From assembly GCF_042654525.1 (NCBI RefSeq), contig NZ_JBHSGP010000008.1, positions 248,001-312,000 of the forward strand: DNA of 64,000 bases, written 5' to 3'. This document shows, in pieces, positions 41,390 through 50,379 of this stretch. The position numbers were made by a program, and so were the translations under genes. Numbering within the stretch: the first letter of the stretch is position 1; every line of letters starts with the position of its first letter. The notes under the pieces were generated by a model. That model was not told the DNA's origin, made no database searches, and saw only the letters and a list, made by a program, of their open reading frames with translations. Origin of the DNA: Geojedonia litorea. Its GTDB lineage: Bacteria > Bacteroidota > Bacteroidia > Flavobacteriales > Flavobacteriaceae.

Positions 41390-43327
41390 ATGCAAAATCA
41401 AAAACGAGTTGTAATCGATTATGTTTCTCCTCAAGTTAATTGTGGTGAATTTTTTATCAAAAGAATTGTAAATGAAGTTGTAAATATTAACGCGCATGTT
41501 CTGGTTGATGGTCATGATGTTATAGCCGCTTCAATTTTATACAAACATGAAAAAGAAAAGACATGGAGTGAAACCAGAATGCATCTTACAACAAATGATG
41601 AATGGTTGGGTTCATTTACAGTATTAAAACAAGGGTTTTACACCTATAAAGTTGAGGGTTGGGTTGACCACGCTCTTAATTGGCAACATGGTATTGAACG
41701 AAAAATTGAAGATGGGCAACACGTTAAATCTGAATTGCTTGAAGGTGCTACCTATTTAAAACCTTTACTCAAAAAAGCGACGAAAGTAGAACAAGACTAT
41801 TTGCAATCCTGTATTGATGCCTTTGAAAACGAAGCGCATTATGATAAAGCAATAAAAGAAGCACAAAGCAAAGAATTGCATAATATTTTTGTGAAATACC
41901 CCGAGAAAGATTTGGCCAACTCTTCCATAGATTTAAAAGTTTATGTAGATAGAAAAAAAGCGCGTTTTAGTACTTGGTATGAATTTTTCCCGAGATCGGC
42001 TTCAGAAAAAAAAGGGGTTCATGGGACTTTTAAAGATTGCGAACGACTTTTGCCAAGGGTTGCAAAAATGGGCTTTGATACCTTGTACTTTCCACCAGTT
42101 CATCCTATTGGAGAAGTAAACAGAAAAGGCAAGAATAACACCACCAATGCGCAGCCGGGAGATGTAGGATCGGCGTGGGGAATTGGTTCCAAGCATGGTG
42201 GTCATAAAGATTTGCATCCGGAGTTGGGAACCGTTGAAGATTTTAAAAACCTGATTATAAAAGCAAAAGAGCTCAATATTGAAATTGCCATGGATTATGC
42301 ATTGCAGGCTGCTCCTGACCATCCTTGGGTGAAAGAACATCCGGATTGGTTTAAATGGCGTCCAGATGGCACCGTTCAATATGCTGAAAATCCACCTAAA
42401 AAGTATCAGGACATTTTACCGATTTATTGGGAGTCAAAAGATTATAAGAATCTATGGAAAGAGTGCCTAGACACAATGCTATATTGGATTGATTGTGGTG
42501 TTTACGTTTTCAGAATTGATAATCCACATACTAAACCTTATTATTTTTGGAATTGGCTAATTTCCGAAGTAAAGAAAAAGCATCAGGATGTTATCTTTTT
42601 GGCTGAAGCCTTTACGCGTCCTAAGGTGATGAAACAATTAGCTAAACAAGGCTATACACAATCATATAGTTATTTTACATGGCGTGATAGTAAACAAGAG
42701 TTTATCGAGTATATGAATGAATTAACGCAAACCGATCAGCGTGAGTTTATGCAGCCCAATTTTTGGCCCAATACACCAGATATTAATCCCTATCATCTTC
42801 AAGGTGCTAATGAAGCTAAATATTTACAACGCTATGCGCTGGCTGCAACTTTAAGCTCCAGTATTGGTATTTATGGACCTGTATTCGAACAAATGATTGA
42901 CGAGGCTATTCCAGGAAAAGAAGAGTATTACATGTCTGAAAAATTCCAACTTTGTCATTATGACTGGTTTAAGGAAAATAAATTAACCTTGTTGATTTCA
43001 AAAATCAATCAAATTCGTCATGAACATGAAGCGCTGCAACAAACCAATAATATTAAATTCTGTACCATTGAAAATGATAATTTATTGGCCTTTTATAAAT
43101 GGAATCAGGAGAGAACTAATGAATTACTCATTATTATTAGTTTAGACCCTTATTACCCCCAACGTGGAACTGTAAAATTACCTTTAGAAGATTTAAAAGT
43201 AAGAGCTGGTCAACATTTGCGAATGAGTGATTTAGTTACAGGAAGTAGTTATAATTGGTATGGTGAATGGAATTACATTGAATTGCATCCTAGCTTACCT
43301 TTTCATATCTTTAAGATAAATAAATAG
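41390..43327 (+). CDS. glgE: Alpha-1,4-glucan:maltose-1-phosphate maltosyltransferase
   Basis: A 645-residue GH13 enzyme that extends alpha-1,4-glucan with maltose from maltose 1-phosphate. The N-terminal GlgE domain (about residues 1-180) precedes a catalytic barrel with FPPVHPIGEVNRKGKNN (about 234-250), the nucleophile Asp377 in FRIDNPHTKP and the acid Glu406 in FLAEAFTRP; the NPHTKP sequence is diagnostic of GlgE. It is the first gene of a cluster with maltokinase (2-base gap) and glgB (3-base gap), so the three form an operon. Confidence 0.93.
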   Translation: MQNQKRVVIDYVSPQVNCGEFFIKRIVNEVVNINAHVLVDGHDVIAASILYKHEKEKTWSETRMHLTTNDEWLGSFTVLKQGFYTYKVEGWVDHALNWQHGIERKIEDGQHVKSELLEGATYLKPLLKKATKVEQDYLQSCIDAFENEAHYDKAIKEAQSKELHNIFVKYPEKDLANSSIDLKVYVDRKKARFSTWYEFFPRSASEKKGVHGTFKDCERLLPRVAKMGFDTLYFPPVHPIGEVNRKGKNNTTNAQPGDVGSAWGIGSKHGGHKDLHPELGTVEDFKNLIIKAKELNIEIAMDYALQAAPDHPWVKEHPDWFKWRPDGTVQYAENPPKKYQDILPIYWESKDYKNLWKECLDTMLYWIDCGVYVFRIDNPHTKPYYFWNWLISEVKKKHQDVIFLAEAFTRPKVMKQLAKQGYTQSYSYFTWRDSKQEFIEYMNELTQTDQREFMQPNFWPNTPDINPYHLQGANEAKYLQRYALAATLSSSIGIYGPVFEQMIDEAIPGKEEYYMSEKFQLCHYDWFKENKLTLLISKINQIRHEHEALQQTNNIKFCTIENDNLLAFYKWNQERTNELLIIISLDPYYPQRGTVKLPLEDLKVRAGQHLRMSDLVTGSSYNWYGEWNYIELHPSLPFHIFKINK

Positions 43328-43329
43328 CA

Positions 43330-44961
43330 ATGTCAAAAAAAGGGACCAACCCATCCACCATGAAAGCACCATTTAATTTTGACGATAAGTGGGAAGAATT
43401 GTTGGATAACAAAGCATTTGTCAAGGTCTTTTTATCTGATGTATTAGAAAATTATATTACTAAGCAAAGGTGGTACGGGGGTAAATCTAGTAAGTTGAAG
43501 TATATTGAACTTGCCGAATATTTCAGAATACAACAACATGACGAAGTATATTATGGTCTAATTTTAGAAGTTAATTTCATTGAAGCCTTCTATCAACATT
43601 ATTTTTTACCAATTGCTTTTGTCTCAGATGAAAGTTTTGCTCCCGATGATCGTATTCTTCCAATAAGTATTCAAAATCAAGAAGGGTTTATTATAGATGC
43701 TATTAATCTCGAATCCTTTAGAAAAGTGGTTTTTGAGCGTATTTTAACCGCTATTCCTAAAGATAAAACGCGTGTGCGTTACCATAAAAGCTTGTTGTTT
43801 GATAATTGTAAGTACGAATCTTCACGTTTCATGGGGATGGAACAAAGTAATACCTCAATAGTTTACAACGATAAGTATGTATTGAAATTTTTCAGAAGAA
43901 TCTATGCCGATAGAAATCCAGATTATGAAATGAGTCGATTTTTGTCAGAACGTAAGGATTTTAAAAACACACCGGCATATTTAGGAAGTATTCAAATAAA
44001 AGACCAGGATGGAACTAATATTACTATTGGACTCATGCAAGAATTGGTGCCTAATGATGGTGATGCCTGGGAATACATGCTTACTGAACTTCATAAGGTG
44101 TTTTCAAATTTGGAATATAAGCACATTAATGTACAATATCTACCAAGAACCAAAGACTTTGAACGTTTAGATATTAGAGATGTACCTCCGCAAATCATTG
44201 ATTGGGCAGGCCTTAATTTGTTTTTGAAAATTCAAACTCTCGCCAAGCGAACAGCAGAGATGCATATTGCTCTAGGGAGTGAGTTTGAAGATACTGCTTT
44301 TACTCCTACACATTTTAATGGAGATTATACAGTTTGGCTTAAAAATAGGCTGTTGTATCAATTTCAAAATAGATTAAATATTATTGAAAACAGCTTACAT
44401 AAATTAGATGGCTTGGCTTTAGAGTTAGCTAATGAATTTTTGGATAAGAAAAATGAAATTAGGAAACGTTTTGTAAATTTCGATTGGACTAAATTAAAAG
44501 GAGAACGTATAAGGGTACACGGTGATTATCATTTAGGCCAGGTATTGGTTAAAGACAATGATTTTTATATTTTGGATTTTGAAGGCGAGCCAGAAAGCAC
44601 GATTCGAGATAGGAAAGTGAAGCAACCACCGCTTAAAGATGTTGCCGGAATGTTTCGTTCATTTCATTATGCAATTTATGCCACTATTTTCAATAATTTA
44701 GATAAATATAAGCATTCACAGGAGGAACTTTTTGAAGCTGGTGAAATTTTATATCAATATTTAATTGGGGTATTTTTAGGAACCTATATTGTTGAAATTC
44801 AAAACGCTAATCTTAACATAGGATATAATCAAGAACGAATATTTCTTCTTAAGTATTCATTGTTAGAAAAAGCAGTATATGAATTGGGTTATGAACTCAA
44901 TTCGCGCCCAAGATGGGCAGTCATTCCTTTAAAAGGAATATCAAATATTATTAACAATTAA
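43330..44961 (+). CDS. Maltokinase-like phosphotransferase (Pep2/Mak)
   Basis: A 543-residue protein of the aminoglycoside-phosphotransferase fold. The N-terminal cap contains TKQRWYGGKSSKLKYIEL (about residues 45-62), a hallmark of maltokinases. The kinase core has VHGDYHLGQVLV (about 396, catalytic Asp) and FYILDFEGEP (about 413, metal-binding Asp). It should phosphorylate maltose with ATP to give the substrate of GlgE. Mak is often fused to trehalose synthase; here it stands alone and no treS is in the window. It lies between glgE and glgB. Confidence 0.85.
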   Translation: MSKKGTNPSTMKAPFNFDDKWEELLDNKAFVKVFLSDVLENYITKQRWYGGKSSKLKYIELAEYFRIQQHDEVYYGLILEVNFIEAFYQHYFLPIAFVSDESFAPDDRILPISIQNQEGFIIDAINLESFRKVVFERILTAIPKDKTRVRYHKSLLFDNCKYESSRFMGMEQSNTSIVYNDKYVLKFFRRIYADRNPDYEMSRFLSERKDFKNTPAYLGSIQIKDQDGTNITIGLMQELVPNDGDAWEYMLTELHKVFSNLEYKHINVQYLPRTKDFERLDIRDVPPQIIDWAGLNLFLKIQTLAKRTAEMHIALGSEFEDTAFTPTHFNGDYTVWLKNRLLYQFQNRLNIIENSLHKLDGLALELANEFLDKKNEIRKRFVNFDWTKLKGERIRVHGDYHLGQVLVKDNDFYILDFEGEPESTIRDRKVKQPPLKDVAGMFRSFHYAIYATIFNNLDKYKHSQEELFEAGEILYQYLIGVFLGTYIVEIQNANLNIGYNQERIFLLKYSLLEKAVYELGYELNSRPRWAVIPLKGISNIINN

Positions 44962-44964
44962 TTT

Positions 44965-46875
44965 ATGGCAGACGTTATACCTTACAGTCGGTTTACCGAC
45001 TTTGACATATCACTTTTTAAAGGAGGAAAACATTATAGACTTTACGAAAAATTTGGATCCCATCTTACAACAGTTGATGGCGTAGAAGGTACTTATTTTG
45101 CAGTTTGGGCCCCAAGTGCTAAAATGGTTTCGGTCATTGGAGACTTTAATTATTGGATAGAAGGTGAGCACAAGCTTAACGTGCGCTGGGATCAAAGTGG
45201 TATTTGGGAAGGATTTATTCCAGGTGTAGCTAAAGGTGCCACATATAAATATAAAATCCAAAGTCACCATAACGATATTAAAACTGAAAAGGCAGATCCT
45301 TACGCCCGTCGCTGTGAACATCCACCAAAAACGGCTTCAATTGTATGGGATGAGGCTTACATATGGCAGGACCAAAAATGGATGAGCAAACGCAAAAAAA
45401 ATAATGCTTTAGATGCACCATTTTCAGTGTATGAAGTTCATTTAGGCTCTTGGAAAAAGCAGGTTGAAGACAATCGTTTTTTAACCTATGTTGAATTGGC
45501 CGACGAGTTAGTGAACTATGTAAAGGAGATGAATTTTACACATGTGGAATTGATGCCAGTGATGGAATTTCCGTATGATCCAAGTTGGGGCTATCAATTA
45601 ACCGGCTATTTTGCGCCTACTTCAAGGTTCGGACATCCTGAAGACTTTAAACTCTTGGTAGATAAACTCCATCAAAATGACATAGGGATTATTTTAGATT
45701 GGGTACCTTCTCATTTTCCTGAAGATGCTCATGGATTAGGATTTTTTGATGGTTCGGCATTATATGAACATCCAGATAAACGTAGAGGATACCACCCAGA
45801 TTGGAAAAGCCTAATTTTTAATTATGGACGTAATGAAGTAAAATCATTTCTAATAAGCAATGCCATTTATTGGTTAGATCAATATCATGCCGATGGACTT
45901 CGGGTAGATGCTGTGGCCTCTATGTTGTTTTTGGATTATTCTAGAAGTGATGGGGAATGGGAGCCCAATATGTATGGAGGAAGAGAAAATTTAGAAGCCA
46001 TTGCTTTTATGCGTGAAATGAACGAGGCTGTTTATAGTAATTTTCCAGATGTTCAAACCATTGCCGAAGAATCAACTGCATTTCCAATGGTGTCTAAGCC
46101 CACGTTTTTAGGAGGATTAGGTTTCGGTATGAAATGGATGATGGGATGGATGCATGACACACTTCAATATTTTGCAAAGGAGCCTATATATAGACGTTTT
46201 CATCAAAATGATTTAACCTTTTCAATGACTTATGCCTTTACCGAAAACTTTATGCTGCCCTTAAGTCATGATGAAGTAGTATATGGGAAACATTCTATTT
46301 TAGGGCGTATGCCAGGAGATGAATGGCAACGATTTGCCAACTTACGCTTGCTTTATAGTTATATGTTTACGCATCCAGGAACTAATTTATTATTTCAGGG
46401 ATCAGAATTTGGGCAAAGTGGAGAATGGAATTTTCAAGAGAGTTTAGATTGGTATTTACTACAATATGATCCACATAAAGGTGTTCAAGCCTTAATAAAA
46501 GATTTAAATAAATTATATAAAAAGGAACCGGCACTTCATCAAAAACAATTTTCTGCAGAAGGCTTTGAATGGATCGATTATAACGATGCTAAAAATTCTG
46601 TTTTAGTGTATATGAGGCATGGTAATGACGCCAAAGATGATGTTATTATTGCCTGCAACATGACACCAATACCAAAAGAAACTTACCGTATTGGATTGCC
46701 ACGAAAAGGAACAGTAAAAGAAATATTTAATAGCGACCTCAAAAAATATTTTGGAAGTGGCGTTTATAAGAATAAAGCATCGGCTTCTGAAGCTCAAGCC
46801 CATCATTTTAGAGACCATTCCATAGAAGTAAACATACCTCCATTAGGAATGGTGGCTTTTAAGTATTCAAAATAA
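44965..46875 (+). CDS. glgB: 1,4-alpha-glucan branching enzyme
   Basis: A 636-residue GH13 enzyme that makes alpha-1,6 branches. Residues about 25-115 are a CBM48 domain (EGTYFAVWAPSAKMVSVIGD). The catalytic barrel has the nucleophile Asp315 in DGLRVDAVASML, the acid Glu368 in TIAEEST and LPLSHDEVVYGK (about 431), plus the branching-enzyme GYFAPTSRFG. Length is that of the short GlgB type. It completes the GlgE pathway operon. Confidence 0.93.
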   Translation: MADVIPYSRFTDFDISLFKGGKHYRLYEKFGSHLTTVDGVEGTYFAVWAPSAKMVSVIGDFNYWIEGEHKLNVRWDQSGIWEGFIPGVAKGATYKYKIQSHHNDIKTEKADPYARRCEHPPKTASIVWDEAYIWQDQKWMSKRKKNNALDAPFSVYEVHLGSWKKQVEDNRFLTYVELADELVNYVKEMNFTHVELMPVMEFPYDPSWGYQLTGYFAPTSRFGHPEDFKLLVDKLHQNDIGIILDWVPSHFPEDAHGLGFFDGSALYEHPDKRRGYHPDWKSLIFNYGRNEVKSFLISNAIYWLDQYHADGLRVDAVASMLFLDYSRSDGEWEPNMYGGRENLEAIAFMREMNEAVYSNFPDVQTIAEESTAFPMVSKPTFLGGLGFGMKWMMGWMHDTLQYFAKEPIYRRFHQNDLTFSMTYAFTENFMLPLSHDEVVYGKHSILGRMPGDEWQRFANLRLLYSYMFTHPGTNLLFQGSEFGQSGEWNFQESLDWYLLQYDPHKGVQALIKDLNKLYKKEPALHQKQFSAEGFEWIDYNDAKNSVLVYMRHGNDAKDDVIIACNMTPIPKETYRIGLPRKGTVKEIFNSDLKKYFGSGVYKNKASASEAQAHHFRDHSIEVNIPPLGMVAFKYSK

Positions 46876-46968
46876 AATATCGAAAACGTTATAGTTAATA
46901 AGTAGTATAAACTATTGTTTTATATGTGTTAACTTATGCCTTTTTTTGCTACTATATAAATTAATTGT

Positions 46969-49371
46969 ATGATTACCAATACAGAATTAGAACAAAAAGG
47001 AAATTTATTTCCATCAAAAATAGTCAACTTCAAGAAAGATGTTGATCGCTTATATTTTACCACAGATAATGATGTTGTTTTACAACTTACAGTTGTAAGA
47101 GATAGCGTTTTACGATTTCGATATACCACTACAGGAAATTTCGAGAAAGACTTCTCGTACGCAATTACCAAATATGCTAGTTCGGGATATAATAAGTTGG
47201 TTATTGAAGAAGACGAAGACACGTATATAGTTACTACATCTAAACTTATTTGTAAGATTTCTAAAGAAAATCTAGAAGTATCACTTTATGATGCGATAGA
47301 TAATGTGCTAATTAATCAAGAGGAAGCCGGTTTTCATTGGGAAGAGAGCTATCAATATGGCGGTAATATTGTGAAAATGAGTAAAATATCTCAAGATGGA
47401 GAGAGTTATTATGGTTTAGGCGATAAACCTGTACATTTAAACTTAAAGGGAAAGCGGTATGAGAATTGGGTTACTGATTCGTATGCCTATGGGAAGGATA
47501 CTGATCCAATTTATAAAGCGATACCGTTTTATACAGCCTTATGTAATAAGAAGGCCTATGGGATCTTTTTTGATAATTCTTTTAGAACCTTTTTTGATTT
47601 CGCCCACGAACGCAGAAATGTTACGAGTTTTTGGGCTCATGGGGGTGAAATGAATTATTACTTTATTTATGGCCCTCAATTAAGCGATGTTGTAGAAAGT
47701 TATACAGATTTAACAGGGAAACCACATCAACTTCCGCCACTTTGGGCATTAGGATTTCATCAATGTAAATGGAGTTATTACCCAGAGTCTAAAGTCAAAG
47801 AAATCACCTCTACATTTAGAAAGCTTCAAATTCCATGTGACGCCATCTATTTAGATATTGATTACATGGATGGGTTTAGATGTTTTACTTGGAATAAGGA
47901 GTATTTCCCAGATCCAAAGCGTATGGTTAAGGAACTGGCAGATGATGGTTTCAAAACCGTGGCCATTATCGACCCAGGCATTAAAATAGATAAGGAGTAT
48001 TCGGTGTTTCAAGAAGCTTTGGAAAATGACTATTTCTGTAAACGAGCCGATGGGCCTTATATGAAAGGTAAAGTTTGGCCAGGTGAATGTTATTTCCCAG
48101 ATTTCACCAACCCTGAAGTAAGAGACTGGTGGTCTGGATTATATCGTGAGCTCATTGAAGAAATAGGTGTAAGAGGCGTCTGGAACGATATGAATGAGCC
48201 TGCCGTGATGGAAGTTCCTAACAAAACGTTTCCAGATGACGTAAGACATGATTATGATGGAAATCCTTGCAGTCATAGAAAAGCTCATAATATATATGGT
48301 ATGCAAATGGCTAGGGCAACATACCAAGGCTTGAAAAAATTCATATACCCTAAACGTCCTTTTGTAATTACGCGATCGGCCTATTCAGGTACCCAACGTT
48401 ATACCTCAACATGGACTGGTGACAATGTTGCGACTTGGGAACATTTATGGATTGCCAATATTCAAACACAACGTTTAGCCATGTCAGGATATTCGTTTTC
48501 TGGAAGTGATATTGGAGGTTTTGCCGAGCAACCACAAGGCGAATTGTTTACTCGATGGATTCAGCTGGGTGTATTTCACCCATTTTGTAGAGTCCATTCT
48601 TCTGGAGACCATGGAAATCAAGAACCTTGGGCTTTTGATGAAGACGTAACCGATATTGTTAGAAAATTCATTGAGTTAAGGTATCAATTACTTCCTTATT
48701 TGTATACTGCATTTTGGCATCATGTTGACGAGGGTAGACCAATTTTGAAATCACTTGTATTATTTGATCAGGACGACGTCCACACACATTACAGAACTGA
48801 TGAGTTTATTTATGGAGATCAAATTTTAGTATGTCCAGTTTTGGAGCCAAATGCAAAAGGTAGACGGATGTATGTGCCAAGAGGGAATTGGTATAATTTC
48901 TGGACCAACGAAGTGATAAAAGGAGGAAAAGAAATGTGGGTCGATGCAGATATAGATAGTATGCCAATTTTTGTAAAAGAAGGTGCCATAATTCCTAAAT
49001 ATCCTGTGCAACAATATGTTGATGAAAAGCAGATTGATCAAGTTACTTTGGATGTCTATTACAAACAAGGAAAAGAAGATTCAACCTTATTTGATGATGC
49101 CCATGATGGTTATGATTATACTAAAGGGCGCTACAGTTTGAGGACTTTTAAATTTTCAGGAAAACCAAATGAGGTCATTATTCAACAACATAAAGAAGGA
49201 AAGTATTCAACGGGGTACGAAGACTTCAATTTTGTTTTTCATGGACTTCCGTTTAAAATCAATAAAATTCAAATAGATAATGTAAATATTCCGTTGAAGA
49301 ATTTAAAAGTAAATGGTTCAAATTCTATCAGTATTGATAAAAATTTCACTCACCTTCATTTAATAGGTTAG
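46969..49371 (+). CDS. GH31 alpha-glucosidase
   Basis: An 800-residue glycoside hydrolase family 31 enzyme without a signal peptide, so probably cytosolic. The N-terminal beta sandwich is followed by the barrel with the nucleophile Asp407 in GVWNDMNEPAVME, the acid/base Asp485 in TWTGDNVATW and SGSDIGGFAEQPQ. The C-terminal part has a DUF5110-like sandwich. It hydrolyses terminal alpha-glucose and probably degrades the glucan or maltooligosaccharides made by the GlgE genes, which end 93 bases upstream. Confidence 0.92.
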   Translation: MITNTELEQKGNLFPSKIVNFKKDVDRLYFTTDNDVVLQLTVVRDSVLRFRYTTTGNFEKDFSYAITKYASSGYNKLVIEEDEDTYIVTTSKLICKISKENLEVSLYDAIDNVLINQEEAGFHWEESYQYGGNIVKMSKISQDGESYYGLGDKPVHLNLKGKRYENWVTDSYAYGKDTDPIYKAIPFYTALCNKKAYGIFFDNSFRTFFDFAHERRNVTSFWAHGGEMNYYFIYGPQLSDVVESYTDLTGKPHQLPPLWALGFHQCKWSYYPESKVKEITSTFRKLQIPCDAIYLDIDYMDGFRCFTWNKEYFPDPKRMVKELADDGFKTVAIIDPGIKIDKEYSVFQEALENDYFCKRADGPYMKGKVWPGECYFPDFTNPEVRDWWSGLYRELIEEIGVRGVWNDMNEPAVMEVPNKTFPDDVRHDYDGNPCSHRKAHNIYGMQMARATYQGLKKFIYPKRPFVITRSAYSGTQRYTSTWTGDNVATWEHLWIANIQTQRLAMSGYSFSGSDIGGFAEQPQGELFTRWIQLGVFHPFCRVHSSGDHGNQEPWAFDEDVTDIVRKFIELRYQLLPYLYTAFWHHVDEGRPILKSLVLFDQDDVHTHYRTDEFIYGDQILVCPVLEPNAKGRRMYVPRGNWYNFWTNEVIKGGKEMWVDADIDSMPIFVKEGAIIPKYPVQQYVDEKQIDQVTLDVYYKQGKEDSTLFDDAHDGYDYTKGRYSLRTFKFSGKPNEVIIQQHKEGKYSTGYEDFNFVFHGLPFKINKIQIDNVNIPLKNLKVNGSNSISIDKNFTHLHLIG

Positions 49372-49413
49372 TAGAAAATATTACTTATTAATTTGATGTT
49401 AATCATATAATTA

Positions 49414-49457
49414 TTGGAATGAATGTTGTAAATCAGTTTGGAATGAATTTTGTAAAT
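49414..49457 (+). repeat. 20-bp tandem direct repeat in the M48 peptidase promoter
   Basis: TTGGAATGAATGTTGTAAAT (49414-49433) and TTGGAATGAATTTTGTAAAT (49438-49457) differ at one base and are 24 bases apart, about two helical turns. They lie 30-73 bases before the ATG. The same-face spacing suggests a pair of protein-binding sites. Confidence 0.6.
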
Positions 49458-49486
49458 TTATAACCATAAACCTTAAATTTAAAAAC

Positions 49487-50323
49487 ATGAATTTCAAGAA
49501 TATAATTATAACTTTTGGCGTAATGATTTTGTTGCTTTCTTGTAAAACAAATCCTTTTACCGGAAACAAAACATTAGCATTAATTTCTAATGATCAACTA
49601 TTTCCAACCGCTTTTGCGCAATATGATGCATTTTTAAAAGAACATAAGGTTGTAAAAAGTGGTGCAAATGCCGAAATGATTACTCGAGTAGGGCAGCGCA
49701 TTGCAACTGCAGCTGAGCGCTGGCTAAATGCCAATGGCTATCAGGGTTATTTAAAAGATTATAAATGGGAATATAACTTGGTTGATGACGAAACGGTTAA
49801 TGCTTGGTGCATGCCAGGAGGTAAAATCGTATTTTATACAGGTATATTACCAATCGCTGAAAATGAAACCGCAATTGCTGCTATAATGGGGCATGAAGTT
49901 GCTCATGCGCTTGCCAATCACGGGCAACAACGTATGAGTACGGGTATGTTACAGCAACTAGGCGCTGTAGGTGTTGGTGTTGCCACCAGTGGAAAAAATT
50001 CAGAAGCTCAAGAAGCTTGGATGCAGGCCTATGGTGTGGGATCAACAGTTTTAGGAACCTTGCCATTTAGCAGAAGTCATGAAACACAAGCTGATGAAAT
50101 AGGGTTGACCTTAATGGCAATAGCTGGATACAACCCAGAAGAAGCTCCAGAACTTTGGAAACGTATGAAGGCTAATAGTGGGGGACAAGCACCGCCTGAA
50201 TTTTTAAGCACACATCCATCAAGTGATACACGTATAAGTAACTTGCAAAAGTGGACGCCTCAAGCTAAAGCTGAAGCAGCAAAATTTGGCATTACCTCGT
50301 TTAGGCCACTGGGAAAATATTAA
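49487..50323 (+). CDS. M48 family metallopeptidase, lipoprotein
   Basis: A 278-residue protein with a lipoprotein signal (MILLLSC, Cys about residue 20) followed by KTNPFTGNKTLALISNDQ. The zinc motif HEVAH lies in MGHEVAHALANHG (about residues 130-142), and the third ligand in ETQADEIGLTLM (about 201). It resembles the periplasmic LoiP/YggG and BepA-type proteases that act in outer-membrane quality control. The promoter carries a tandem direct repeat, and a strong terminator follows. Confidence 0.9.
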   Translation: MNFKNIIITFGVMILLLSCKTNPFTGNKTLALISNDQLFPTAFAQYDAFLKEHKVVKSGANAEMITRVGQRIATAAERWLNANGYQGYLKDYKWEYNLVDDETVNAWCMPGGKIVFYTGILPIAENETAIAAIMGHEVAHALANHGQQRMSTGMLQQLGAVGVGVATSGKNSEAQEAWMQAYGVGSTVLGTLPFSRSHETQADEIGLTLMAIAGYNPEEAPELWKRMKANSGGQAPPEFLSTHPSSDTRISNLQKWTPQAKAEAAKFGITSFRPLGKY

Positions 50324-50349
50324 AATTTAAATTAATTTGTTTACTTTAG

Positions 50350-50379
50350 AAGCTGCTCATAAAAGAGCAGCTTTTTTTT
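50350..50379 (+). terminator. Rho-independent terminator after M48, abutting the next start codon
   Basis: AAGCTGCTC (50350-50358) pairs with GAGCAGCTT (50365-50373), followed by T to 50379. The next base starts the ATG of the UMF1-type transporter gene (50380). Confidence 0.8.
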
